Assembly: GCA_020091685.1 (NCBI GenBank)
Contig: CM034592.1
Coordinates: 37,478,705-37,542,704, forward strand
DNA length: 64,000 bases
Direction: 5' to 3'
Source of the DNA: Lutjanus erythropterus
Taxonomy: Eukaryota > Chordata > Actinopteri > Lutjaniformes > Lutjanidae
Shown here in pieces: positions 1 to 24,059 of this stretch (positions within the stretch are counted from its first letter, which is position 1; each line of letters begins with the position of its first letter). The notes under the pieces were generated by a model. It worked only from the letters and a program-made list of their open reading frames with translations. It was not told the DNA's origin and ran no database searches. The position numbers and the translations under genes are program-made.

Positions 1-1744
1 AAAATATATAGCATATAAAGCATTTTTAGAGATTTGAATATGAAAATGTTACATTTTATAGCTTTAACTGAACTAAACATCAATCTTGAAACTTTAATTA
101 AAACTTGGAATCAACTAAGAAGATTTCATCAGTGAGAAAAGGAGAAATCCTCTTCACGGCAATATAATTCACTTGGGTAAAGGTCAAATAAGGTGGAGGA
201 ATCAAAATTGGATTTACCACACACTAAAACTCAGCTCAAAATTATTTATATCCACTTAGACTTTGTGTGCGGCAACTCCTATTTTTCATTTAAGATTTGC
301 TGTTATTAACACATACACTTTCAGTATAACCAAATAAATTAACCAAGCTGCATCCCAGCTATGATTAAACCTTTTAAAGCAGGACTTGGTGATAATAAAA
401 GTCAGCATTGCCTTGCTGTGGGGGAAGAACAGGCTGCTGAGATGTTAGTCTAATGCAGAAGTTTTCAACAAACTTTTCAAAGGATAACATATATTCCAGT
501 GTACATTGCAAATAAGCGTCCATAAACCCACTGAGAAATAGAAAAAAGATGCTCCAGGACCTGACTGATAGTCATCACGATTTTGAGTTTTCTCTAGTAT
601 CAACTGAATCCAGAGACAGTTGTCTGAACATTCATGAGTACACTGCAAACAGGAACTATTAATAGCTAATTTGGCATATTTATTGTGCCTATTTGCCAAA
701 ATCAGGGTTTGCACGTGTCCTGGAAAATCTGGAACACAGTTTACCAATTTTCCAGTCATGCAAAGCAGATGGAAAATGAAAGAAATGGTAAAAATCATCA
801 TTCTCCTATTTTCCTTTAGCAGAGCTCCCCAAAACAGATAACATTGCCATCTGAAAAGTCTAAGTTATGTTTAGGCTCATATTGATGTTGAAATGGTAGT
901 TAATGGATGAAAGAACAGCTACTCTTGATTATGTTGTGGAAACACTGTGAACATGCATGTGACAGCACAGGCAGGTTCGATTACGTTCCAACTTTAAGTG
1001 GCTGAAACTATTGAATAATATTAAATTAGCATATTTGCCTCAGTAGTGAAAGTTGATGTAGCTGCTAGCTTGTGTTGCCTGCAAAGATTTGTGATTCAGT
1101 TCTGGCCAGGAGCAGTTAATGGCTTCCTGTGTGTGTTTGGGCCGTTGAGACAGTTGAATAATAATGAATGGGATGCTGGAGCCAAAACAATGAGTGTAGC
1201 CAAACTGTATGCGAGTCAAAAGTGGATAAATATAGGCAGCTTTGGGGGGCCTCAGTTGTTTAATTTTGCAACTAAATACATTTGCTCAATCATTTAAGTA
1301 CGAATTTGAGGTCTTTTCTCTTCATACCACTTTATACTTTGACTACACTACATCTAGTTAAATAGTTAAATATTGTGCTTTTTACTTCACTGCATTTATC
1401 TTACAGCCTGGTTACTAGTTACTGTACAAATTAAGATTTCTGCAAACATATGAGGAGTTTTTAAAATATGATGTTTTGTTATAAATTAAACTACCCAACA
1501 GTTTAAAAAACTACAGCTGGTAATTGTGGTGGCGTTTCTAATCATTTTCAAAATGTTTACAAACCAGTCAATCGATTATTGGAGAAAATAATCAGCAGAT
1601 GAATCCAGAATAAAATAATCATTATTTGCAGTCCTGTACAACCTAGTCGAAAATGAGCTCCACCTCAACAACTAATAAAGTAAAATCCTGCTTTTAAATT
1701 GATGCATGAGTAATAATAATCAAATGATATCATATATAAAGTAG

Positions 1745-1942
1745 CATAACAGTCACAGGAGACATTTTTCTGCATTAAGCACTTTTACTCTTACACTGTA
1801 AGTACATTTTGATGGTAATACTTGCATATATTTACATTAACATTTTCAATGCAGGACCTTATTTTGTAACAGAGTATTTCTACAATGTATATTAGTACTT
1901 TTACTTAAGTAAAGGATCTGAGTACTTTCTCCCCCACTGGTG
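1745..1942. mobile_element. MITE right-end fragment
   Basis: Contains TTAGTACTTTTACTTAAGTA, then AAGGATCTGAGTACTTTC, a widely distributed fish MITE terminus related to the end of the 50.6-kb element. Left limit approximate. Confidence 0.5.
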
Positions 1943-2954
1943 TTTGTTTGAGTCAAATTCACTGGGTGCTGAGTGTTGTGGCTCATTGCAGATGTTGGTT
2001 CAACGTTATGTCTGTACAGTACTTCCAGGTAAATACTGTCTACTGTAGCTGTGCTTGGCAGACGTGACGAGGTCATCTGCAGCGTGAACAAAATTCACAC
2101 TACTGTTCTGCTTGAGCTACAAATGCGGCTAATATAAATCCAGCTTAGCGACAGAACAAACATTTCCACACCTGGCAGAGAGATTATGAATGAAACGGCG
2201 AAATGATTTATCTTCTTGACAGATAAGAGGGAGTACATACCTCTTTTGTCAAAAGATGCTTTTAGTGCAGAAAATGCAGCTTTCTTTTGTCTTTATTTCT
2301 CTCTTTGTTTAAACTAAAATATGCTGCAGTGAATAACGAGATTGAGAGTGAGAGTGAGAGTGGTACAGTTGGCCCAAAGCTGATAGTCAAGACAAACATT
2401 TGACTGACAAAGTAACAGGATGACTCATCTGAGGTTGGTGACCTGTGTAGTCGTATTTATGAGCTGAAAAAAAAAAAAGATGTTGAAAAAGACAGAGGCA
2501 CACGGGTACATGTTCGGGTTGACTAAGCGTGCATGTGCCCGGGAGGGTGAAAAAACGTTGGCAGGGGTGAGATGAGTGATATGAATGTGAATGAGTAATC
2601 CTCTGTCCTTCATCAACAATATCTGCTGTAACACCCTTGAGCAACTGGGTAATTGTAGTTTTTAAAAAAAGGTGGAAAGAAGATTCAAGGTTTTCAGGAA
2701 TAATTGTGAAGCAGCAGTGAAATAGCTTAGTATTAATTAGAGCTGAAATGATTAGACTGTGGCAAAAGATTACACTTTTTTTAATCATTTATTAACCATT
2801 TCGCTCACTTTTCAAACATACATACCAAACATTTTCTTCTGCAACTTTTATTAAATGTGAGTACTCTTTGAATACCTTTGGATTTTGGACAAAACGAGGA
2901 ATTTGAGGCTTTGGGAAATTGTGAGTGGCATTTTTCAGTATTTGTTAATTTTTA

Positions 2955-3790
2955 GTTGCAGCCAAGCGCCAATCTCCAGGGCTGAAAAATGAAGCCAACA
3001 TGGAGGTGCCAAAAACTGCAGTTCCTCAGATGGCCACTTGAGGCTGGCTCAGAAAGCAACTCAATCCCCACAGACTCCCATAGCAAAATGACCAAATTTA
3101 AGGCCAAAATAAACATGTCTATAGGAAGGGTTTGGAAAACTGGTCCAAACATACTGTCGCCCAACGGACTAAGGCGTCAAAGTTTAATTGAATGACTAAC
3201 AATTCCATGTCCATGTGCACTGGATCCTCATCAGAGCGCCGGACAGGCCTACAGTGTGTGTCACCTGCATGAGTTGGTCGAAGCGCATTTTAACCCCTCT
3301 TTATAGCTAATTTACCCTTCAAAACAACTGTACAGTGTGTGAATTTTTATTAACTCACCTGTTTAAACCCTACTAACACAGACTTGTTGTAGCAACGTAA
3401 CTTTTGCTACATGCAATGTTCTAGCAACCTACCAAGTAAAATTCCAGAGTGTCATCACCACACATTTTTTTAAATGTCGCCGGTGCGTCGTCCCAACATT
3501 TCCAACACCTTTTGGAGATGTTGTGACGTTTTATCAACGTTGCAGAAACAGATGTTGAAAAAATACAATAGAATACCTGTTAAATTGTAACATTTCAACA
3601 ATGTAGCAGCAGCCAAACTAATGGTAACGTTGAAACTGTAATGTAGCAGTAACATTGTTACCTTACAAAAGATGATGTCATAATGGCAACGTTGCAGGGA
3701 CGTATTGTGTTTGTAGAGTGACGCTTTTAGTTGTGCATAATTAGGAGAGTGGCTGCTCTGAGTGACAGGTGGGTGCCTTTGCAGGTGCTA
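2955..3790 (+). repeat. Three-copy dispersed repeat, copy A (interrupted)
   Basis: Shares GCCAAAAACTGCAGTTCCTC, ACTTGAGGCTGGCTC, AACTCACCTGTT and GCATAATTAG...GAGTGACAGG with copies at 26330-26750 and 54780-55195. A stretch of ACGTT / AACGTTGC-rich sequence (about 3390-3700) interrupts it. Confidence 0.65.
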
Positions 3791-4669
3791 GCCATAACAT
3801 ATAAACAGTCCTACAGCAAATGTAAATGACCACTGCACTGTAGTGTATTCATTGAATCATTCATTGTCAGTCGTCCAACTTGGTGCAGCCTATTGTTCCG
3901 ACATACACCAGGTAACGTTTATAGCTAAACACATGACCCAACTCCCACAAAACATCTGTGTACCATGCAACTTAACATCATATGCAGCTCACATACTCTA
4001 CACTCTAACACTGCATGTTTTGATTGTATTAGTAGTAACATTTAAAAAATATGCAGCGTTACGTTTTGTTGCATTTCTGTGCTTTTTTAGAGAACGTGTG
4101 TCTATCAAACTAGCAGCAGTAGACCTGAGGGCAGCCGAGTCTTTATTTTCCCTAATCCCAGAACCCATCAGCTATTGTCTGACAATAATTTAGCATTCAT
4201 ATACATTACCATATGCCTACAGATTCTGCATTCATATGCAGATGCAGAATCTGTTTATAGAGTAAGCCGGGCAAAGTATGTAACTAAAATTGAACACTGC
4301 AGAATGTTAATGTGCACGGTTACTCAAGGTTACTTTGTCATAAAATTTGTACCAGAAAAGTTGTACATGCTAATTGAACTGCACCATATTGATCATTGTC
4401 AGTACGTGTTCTCTTACATGTCATCTAACGTGTGGTGTATGAGAGCGTCTCAGTAATAACCCTACTGTGAATTTATAGAACTGTGCACAGCTTATTGTAC
4501 ATGTCTTAAGGAAAGGTTTAATGAGCCCCAATTTCAGAATGGGGAAAAAAAGAGCTTCAATTTGGGACAATGGTTGTGAAATCTGGGACAGCTGAAAGTA
4601 GAATTTGGGACAGTTACAGGACACTGAGGGGAAAAGTTAATCTCATGGAGTTTATGGGGCCCTGCACCA

Positions 4670-5129
4670 GACTCCATGTGCAAAATCAGTAATTTTACCT
4701 TGCAGAAGATTGGAGTTGCTGCTTTGCCGCTGAATCAGTTTGTTAGTTTGTTTGTATTATTGTGTGACTCCGGTCTTTTAAAAGATTAATTTGGATTCAC
4801 CAATTACAAAAACTAACTACCTGACCGAGGCAGTGGTAGACCAGTAACACCAGTGTTCTGCGAGGTAAAATGACTGATGTTGCCTGTGGAATTTGGTTTG
4901 TTTGGAGACAGCAATATGTGGCTTCTATAATGGCAGGTTCCTAAAGAAAAAGGCACTTAACACAAGGTCCACTTAAAAAAATCTTTCAGTTTTAGTGGCT
5001 AAAGTACAAAATATTGCTTTGCTTCCATGTTAGTACTCCTCTCTGCTTCCCAAAACTGGGGAACTATATACTTACAATCAGTAGTACCTCAGAGAACCCC
5101 ACATCAAATAATTCTAACTATTCCTTTAA
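4670..5129. mobile_element. TTAA-type repeat copy
   Basis: Shares TTAGTTTGTTTGTATTATTG, and later CCAGTGTTCTG.GA.GTAAAA, with the 8.5- and 18.1-kb copies. Its right end ACTATTCCTTTAA is preserved. The left boundary is uncertain. Confidence 0.65.
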
Positions 5130-5162
5130 TCATGAGTTGGAGCCCTAGTGTTAAAGTTATTA

Positions 5163-13874
<8,712 letters not shown>

Positions 13875-14143
13875 CTGCGCAGGAGTAGTTTGGGGTGGTT
13901 CTTGCTCTCCAGGTTGCGCTCTATAAGATCTGACAGCAGGTGTTTGAGGATGTCTGTGGCGTATTCCAGCCGACCCTGCAGAGCGGTCATGATGAGTGAG
14001 GCGACGTAGCCACGGTCACGCATGGAGAAGGAGCGCTGCAGCTCCAGTGTACGGATGAATGTCAGCAGGAAAACCTTGTTATTCACCAGCTGAGCAAACT
14101 GCTTCAAGGATTTCTCCACATTTGCCTGTCCGCTCCCTGGCAC
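13875..14143 (-). CDS. plxna2: plxna2 exon: GAP domain with first catalytic arginine
   Basis: Encodes residues 841-929 plus two bases of Arg930. [37 protein letters not shown] and [20 protein letters not shown] lead to NHPKLLLRR. The last two arginines are the arginine-finger pair of plexin GAP domains. The second is split by the intron (AG|A). The LELQRSF and [12 protein letters not shown] stretches point to A2. Residue Y in RDRGYVASL replaces the asparagine I expect in mammalian plexin-A. The donor is GCAG|gtaaac. Confidence 0.97.
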
Positions 14144-17634
<3,491 letters not shown>

Positions 17635-17984
17635 TTAAACATTTTGCAGCATCAAGCTTTTTAGCTGTTTATCACAGTAAACCTAAGAAAGTGTTTTCTT
17701 TTCTCAACTATAAGCTGTATATTGAGTGTCCTGACATGTTTTGAACTCAAAACACAATTATAGTTTATAATTACAACTCAGAATACAAGTGGCTCTCCCC
17801 AAAACACTGATAGCTCAAAAATAACATTCCTAGCTAGTAATGAACATTTAGGTACCCCTGGTTTACCCCCAGTGAGAGGCAGAGAAGAAGAGCACCAGGA
17901 GCACCATCTTTACTTTTCCATGAGACAGCTTTTTATGATGGGAAACCAACGTCATATAAGCCAGCTATTGCTCTTTGCATACCA

Positions 17985-18250
17985 ACCAAACTCCATTTGC
18001 AAAATCTGTATTTTTACCTCAGAGCATGTGACTCACGCTGCTTCGATATGTTAGTTTGTGATTGTTATTTAGTGACTTCTGTGACTCTGAACTGTTCTTT
18101 TAAAACACAGGTCACACAATAACACAAACATGCTAAAAGATCAACTCCAGTGTTCTGTGAGATAAAATTACTGATTTTTCTAATGTAGTTTGGCTGGTTT
18201 GGAGTAAGGGATATTTGGCTTATATTTTCCCATGGGAAAAGGCTGCCTGA
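17985..18250. mobile_element. TTAA-type repeat fragment
   Basis: Matches the 4.7-kb copy in CCATTTGCAAAATC, the TGTTAGTTTG stretch and CCAGTGTTCTGTGAGATAAAA. The ends are not clear. Confidence 0.6.
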
Positions 18251-18705
18251 CAGGAAGACAAAGCAGAATTTTATTTAAGTAGCTAATCTTAAAAAATAGA
18301 TTCATCTTAGATTTTCTGTAAGTAATCTAGAGCAGAGAGATAGACACTGACTAGCGATAATATCATACAACATCGTCATGCAGACATTTTCAATTCATAA
18401 ATGTTGATGGAGTGAAAAGGGCTGAATGCAGCAGTGAAGCACCCGGACAGTCTACAGCACGCTCACACTGCAGTTATCAGCAGTTAACAGGGAGATGTTC
18501 TTCATCTTGTCAAAGCAGTAGTTGCAAGGATGTTTTGATTTAATGTCTAAATTATTGCGTTTGCAAGACTAACGTGAAGTGAGTTGTGAATGCTTTTTAT
18601 AGTATCACCCAGAGATGTTAAGACGTTAATGGAACAGAGCAGCAATTAGCCGTAACAAATGAGAGCGGCTGAGCGACACAAACTGCAACATTAAACACCT
18701 TAAAC

Positions 18706-18916
18706 TAGTGGTTCCCTAACTGGGGGGTGAGAAGGGAGAAATAAAGAGTGAAACAAAGTTGGATGAATAAGATCTATGTAGGGGAAATAAACACACAAGA
18801 GTTTGCTGATTCTATCCTGCTGACCTTTACTTCCTTCTCAATCTAGGGGGAGGAGGGGGGGCTCAAACTTTTTTCAGCTTCTGAAAGTCTTGCCAGTAAA
18901 ACTTTGGGAACCACTG
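18706..18916. mobile_element. hAT-type MITE with 8-bp target duplication
   Basis: The ends TAGTGGTTCCCTAACT and, inverted, CAGTGGTTCCCAAAGT are the classical hAT terminal repeats. The element is flanked by the direct 8-bp repeat CCTTAAAC (18698-18705 and 18917-18924), the target duplication length of hAT transposons. At 211 bases with no coding capacity it is non-autonomous. Confidence 0.93.
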
Positions 18917-19625
18917 CCTTAAACCAACGCTGTGGTGAAGAAAGTAACTGCACAGTCTGTTCACCACAGAAACTGTCCGCCAGCTCTGCACACTGGACAG
19001 AGCGACGTGTTTCCCTGGAGCTAACGGTGCTCAAGAGAAGCTGCTCTCCACTGCTGGAGACATGACCTTAATAGTGAAACAGTCCACCTCCCCCTCATTT
19101 TGTTATTCTCATACAGGCAGGAGACCGTAAGATGCTTTCAGACTGATGATTTCATTAATTTGAAAGCATCTTACAGTCCCAGTAAGAGTGGCAGTTAACT
19201 TTTTAAAATAAAAAGGCTGCATACCATTTAATGGCAGTTATGTTTCATATTGTATTTTAGGGAAACTGGAGCAATAGACTGAAAATTGTGCCCCCCTTTT
19301 CATTCAGTCAAGAATCAAATCGGGCAAAGAGATTCTAACCCCTAAATGCATCATGTTTATTTCTAAACTAGACTACTTCTGTGAGTTTTGTGAGGATGGA
19401 TTAATGTTAGTACCTGTACATAAATACAGTCCCGTGGCTTAAAAGCTTAAAATTTTGATAAAAAATAAAATAAATAATTTTGCTAACACAGCCACCACAA
19501 ACAGATGGTGATATAGGGAAACTACAAGCGAGATTTTAGGAATTTGACATCAGTTCTTGTAGGAGTTTTAATGAGCGGGATTTAGGATTAATGATTGTTT
19601 AATCTGTCAGACCAGTCTCACTCAC

Positions 19626-19860
19626 CCTCCTTGCACTCCAAAGCCACTCTGGACTCCAAATTGTCCATCTGCATCTGCAGGCGCTTCAGAGTGAGGTCGT
19701 TCTCATGTGACTTGCGTCTGTAGGCCAGCAGGACGATAATGACGATGATGAGGAGCAGCCCTCCTCCAGCTGTGATGCTGAAGATGGCAGGAAGGGTGAG
19801 CAGGCTGTCAGAGCGGATGTGAACTTCTCCTGGAGAAATGTGGAGTCCTCCTACTTGGAC
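19626..19860 (-). CDS. plxna2: plxna2 exon: end of IPT6, transmembrane helix, juxtamembrane segment
   Basis: Encodes residues 715-792 plus one base of Ala793. [20 protein letters not shown] ends the ectodomain. Residues about 738-761 ([20 protein letters not shown] and LLAY) form the single membrane span with its glycine-rich start. RRKSHEND is the positive-inside anchor. [20 protein letters not shown] is the juxtamembrane coiled-coil helix that helps control receptor dimerisation. The acceptor atccag lies eight bases from a (TAA)14 microsatellite, leaving a very short pyrimidine tract. The donor is GAGG|gtgagt. Confidence 0.96.
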
Positions 19861-19868
19861 CTGGATAA

Positions 19869-19915
<47 letters not shown>

Positions 19916-20382
19916 AGGCATAAGCACAGTATTTGAAAATGTTCAAACAACAAAGAAAATAATCAGTAATGAAAAAGCCGCGCCATGAATTCAAAATGTT
20001 GTTGGAGAATTAAATTGCCAAGTACACTACAATGAAGATATGGACCTTTTTTTTTTTTGAACAATCGCCTTTGAAGAAAACAATTTTTAAAGTTCCAGGC
20101 ACATCAGCTTTTCTCTTTGCAGCTCTTTTCTCATTATTTGCAAGGGTGCCTGTCAATAATTCTGCAGGGCAATGTGCTGTAATTGGGAACCTACCAGACC
20201 ATGAGTGACAGACAATGACAGAAAGCCAGCGACTAACTGAAAGCCTGTTAGTGACCCACAAACACAGCGACGCGCGGACAATCACTGACCTACACACAGT
20301 GACCCACATCCATGCAGACAGGCAATCAGATGCACAGAGTGACAGAAAATCGCCGGGTAGGCAGAAACACATTTAGACTGAC
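19861..20382. other. plxna2 intron with microsatellite at the acceptor
   Basis: 522 bases. The (TAA)14 microsatellite at 19871-19912 directly precedes the transmembrane-exon acceptor. The remainder shows nothing recognised. Confidence 0.8.
19871..19912. repeat. (TAA)14 microsatellite
   Basis: Fourteen uninterrupted TAA units, followed by a partial one. On the coding strand this is (TTA)n ending eight bases before the AG of the transmembrane exon. Confidence 0.98.
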
Positions 20383-20526
20383 CAGGACTTTGTGCTGCCC
20401 GGTGAGGTTCGGCGGCTCGCAGAGTAGCTGAGTGTCGGACACAGTGAGAGAACAGGGCGTGTCTCCAATCAGCACTGTGTAATTCAGCCGAGCTCCACCA
20501 GACGCAGATGGCACCAGGTTACGGCC
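20383..20526 (-). CDS. plxna2: plxna2 exon: IPT6, first half
   Basis: Encodes residues 667-714, 48 codons in phase 0 at both ends. [20 protein letters not shown], then [20 protein letters not shown] and TGQHKVL, match plexin-A2 more closely than A1 or A4. Predicted glycosylation sites are NYT and NLT. The acceptor is attgcag, and the donor CTG|gtcagt is non-consensus at +3. Confidence 0.96.
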
Positions 20527-22421
20527 CTGCAATGCAGTTAGAGAAGAAAGAACATAACAACATATCACAAAGAACAAGGAGTTCTTACAAATAAAACAGT
20601 AATTGATTGGGATCCCAATAAACAAAGGTCTGGTTGAAGGCATCACTTGATGGAATCTGGAATTTCTCGCTGATCCTATATATAGCTTTTTAACTCAATA
20701 AATTGTTAGCCTGCAATTTTGGAGCGTTAGCCTAATTACTGTAATCAACCATCTTGGAGTAGACGATTCATTCTACAATGAGTCATATTTTGCAGGAAAT
20801 CTGCTAAATCATTTTACCTCACGAAAGCAGATTGCTTCAAGATGCAAACCAATCTGCCATCCTGTTCCTCCACAACAAACAGAGCTAAAGATGCAACTGC
20901 ACATGGTGTAGAAGTGAAAGGCAGACGGAAGAATGTATTCCAGAAACTACAAGATGTAGCCATGTCCTCTGTGATAGGAAGCACGGGAACCCACAGGCAC
21001 TGTCATGGGAAGTGTAGTGTAAAAGCTGCCACTTCTGTCATTTGTTTACAACACGTGTAGAAAAGCATTAGAATTAATTTCATTAGAAACGAGGGCTGGA
21101 CATTGAGCTTTTTCAGCCACTAATCCAAATGTTTTACTTGCCCAATAGCCAAACTCTCATATTATCTTACATGTATATTATATTTACATAATTTCACCTT
21201 GTAATGGTTTAGAATGCATAACTTTTATTGGAGTATTATTGAGTATTTTTAAAATGGGGTTGGTATTGGTACTTTTGCTCAACCTTTCTTTAATCTCTGG
21301 CAAGCACACTTGTAGCCTCACTGTACCTGTGTGTTATTGTCCAAGCCTTCACATTTAAAGAAGGTGGAATTGTGGGTAGCCTCTGTGTATATGAAGAAGT
21401 CTAGTGGGTTTGCACTTAAACTGAGTTGCTACCGGTGTTTGATGGGGAGTTATGTTACTTTAGTCAGCCATAAAATGTGTAAATAAGGTCCAGTTGCAGT
21501 ATAATTTTTTCTGAAAGACTGTATTGTGTTTGGTGTCACAGACAAGAAATAAAAAGTTATGTGACGTTACTACAGCGTCAGCAAGGTTGTTCCAGCTAGT
21601 TAGCAGCTAAGAGTCAGGCTAAAGACAACTAAAATAGCCTAAAACTGGAGTTTGTCCAGATAGTTTGCAGAGCTGCAAACACTGGCCTATTTTAGGTGGC
21701 TGGAGAAACATTTTCCACTGCACAGTGTGTTTGGGATCAGAGCTGCTTCACAGTAAGAAACACGGAAAAATAGATAAAACATAACATTTTTTCCCCATTA
21801 TTCTGATCAGACAATTGCATGAGGCATTCCACTTGCCCAAACACAGTTTACTTGCCCCAGGCAAGTGGGCAACCGTTAATGTAGAGCCATGTTTAGCAAT
21901 ATTATGTGTGGCAGATTATGTGGTCAGATTTATTGATCATTGAGGGGACCACAGTGAGGGCCGAGCAATAGGCGATGTAAAGGGGGGATGCCAGCCTCCT
22001 TGTTAGCAAAATGACCAAAATGCATCCCCCTTATTAACGTGCCATCCCCCCTCTCCATCCTGTATTAACAGAGAGCCTTCAGAGGGATTGTTTGGTTGAG
22101 TGTCTAGTCTGTCTGACTTATTGATCCTTTATCTGACTGAGGTTTTTTTGTAAGTTAGAATCTATGGCCCCGATCATGGCTCTGAAATATCAATAGTCTA
22201 ACAGTGCTGTGTACTGATAAATCCATGGAGCTGTCCATGGTGCTGAAATTGCAGATAGATTTCTTTCAGTTTTGTCTTGTATCTATAATACTCTACATTA
22301 TATACTATAATTACTTAAATGTATACTATATTGTGGCCTATATACTCTAGTCGCACAAGAGAATTTCCTCTCTTTCTGTTGCTGGAAAATAAATAAAAGA
22401 AATCATAATAGCTTGACGTAC
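20527..22421. other. plxna2 intron
   Basis: 1,895 bases. The stretch 21090-21870 has two ACTTGCCC-type segments (near 21137 and 21829) that look like the ends of a dispersed fish repeat. No coding signal; a 72-codon frame at 20842-21060 has no recognisable product. Confidence 0.6.
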
Positions 22422-22661
22422 TTTGAGTATGATGGGAGCACCGGGTTTCTGCTCCAGGACACCTGACAGACTGAGGGGCTCCAGGTACGGGTTGGGGTAG
22501 TAGACAAAGCTCGTGTTGTTGTACGTGAGCAGAGCTTGGACGTTGTTGAAGACAAAACCAAACTCGTCGACGTGTTTGATCGTCTCCTGGTCTGCCGTGT
22601 ATTCCGCCTTCAGAGAGGGGGCGAAGCAGCTGATGGTGGTCGTGTTCAGCACTTTGCACAC
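22422..22661 (-). CDS. plxna2: plxna2 exon: IPT5, second part
   Basis: Encodes residues 587-666, exactly 80 codons in phase 0. [17 protein letters not shown] is followed by [21 protein letters not shown] and [13 protein letters not shown].[FM][DN]NV and YYP.P are hallmarks of plexin IPT5. Two glycosylation sites (NTT and NNTS) are predicted. The acceptor is cttctccag and the donor is CTCAAA|gtacgt. Confidence 0.96.
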
Positions 22662-22734
22662 CTGGAGAAGAATCACATCACATAACACAGGACCCACAAC
22701 CAGTGTCAGATGTTACTTTGTTTATTAATCATCT

Positions 22735-23082
22735 TACTATGGGTCTCTCACATTAAAATATTAACAAAAGATGTAGTTTGATGACATTGTGAAGCAGACT
22801 GGAATCATGGGAGTTGTTGTCTTTACTAACCTCCATTGCAGATGAAAATATATTTGATGTGACTGATGTGAAATCATGTTCATGGACAGTTTTATTGAAA
22901 TTATAGCAACTACCAGCTCGCAACTAGCTAGCAGCAGCTAGCAGGAAATTCACTGTTACCTTTAATAAATTCAATAATTACATTGTTGGAAACATTTGTG
23001 ATAAGTACTCAAAATATCATAACATATTTCTAGTGTTTTTAGACATTTTAATCCAGAAATGTTACATATTGTAGCTTTAATT
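22735..23082 (+). repeat. Dispersed repeat, copy 1
   Basis: Co-linear with 29310-29692: CTCTCACATTAAAA, AATCATGTTCATGGAC, CAACTAGCTAGCA.C.GCTAGC and TTGTTGGAAACATTTG, ending ATGTTACAT.TTGTAGCTT. The start of the window (about 47-66) carries a similar end. Confidence 0.75.
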
Positions 23083-23609
23083 ATAAAAAATATTTGACCT
23101 TGAAGTCCTCAGCAGAAATTCATGAGTCAATATTTTACCCTTTTACTTTTGGAACATCTTTGAAATCTTGTAGTAATCGTTAATACCACCTCATATGAAG
23201 ACGTGAAGCTAATAAATTGAGCACTTTTATAAAACTAGTAACAACTTTTGCTGAACAGATCTGTGTAGATGTCTCATTACATGCGCAATTGTGATATAAC
23301 TGCTATTCTTACTATTTTTTTTTACGATCCAGCTGTTATGAATCTGATGGAGCCCTTTAATGTTATTCAACCTACACATAAATATACTGACAGTCTCTCT
23401 GGTGCTGACCTACATAAACCTGAGATTAAGGTTTTCTATATGTCAGACTGTTATTCATTAGCTGCTACTGTACTCCCAGAGCATTTACCTCCTCCCACCC
23501 ATATGTTCACCTCTCCGCTCGCCTGTTTTTGACCTCCTGTCTGTAAAAGTATGACAGCTGCGTTGCTGTTACAGTTGCTACGTACTGACACTAAAGGCAG
23601 AGACTTGGG

Positions 23610-24032
23610 TTAAAGGGATAGTTTGGTTTGTTTATTTGATGTGGTGTTTTATAAGGTATTTAAAGTCAGCATTTTATCTATAGTAGATGCATGTCAGCAT
23701 TAACTAATTAATTAACCAAACTCAGAATCAAAATCATTATTACTTTGCAAAACACAGGAGTTGTTGATCTTCTGCTGCATCAGTTCAATCCAAACTAACT
23801 TTTAAATTACCAAAGTCATCTGTCGGAAAAGGAAGGAAAAAAGGAAGGAAGGTAAAGCTGTGAAGGTATTGTAAATACAGCCTACACTTCAAATGCTTTG
23901 TTTCCACACTAGTGCTTTTCTCTGCATCTACAAACTGTAGGCATGTGGACCAGCATCTATTGTAAGTCTTACGTGGACTATCAATAATTACCTCATACAA
24001 CCCCACGTCAAATAATTCAGACTATCTCTTTA
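23610..24032. mobile_element. TTAA-type MITE, related copy
   Basis: Left end TTAAAGGGATAGTTTGG is intact. The right end CAGACTATCTCTTTACT is degraded. It shares internal text such as ACCTCATACAACC and TCAAATAATTC with the copies at 5060-5129 and 8665-8711. Confidence 0.75.
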
Positions 24033-24059
24033 CTAGGAAGCATCCGTTTTGTAGCTATT

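Noticed and set aside
19618..19953. Poly-tyrosine peptide fused to the transmembrane exon
   Set aside because: The tyrosine run is the (TAA)14 microsatellite read in the intron; the exon begins after the acceptor at 19860.
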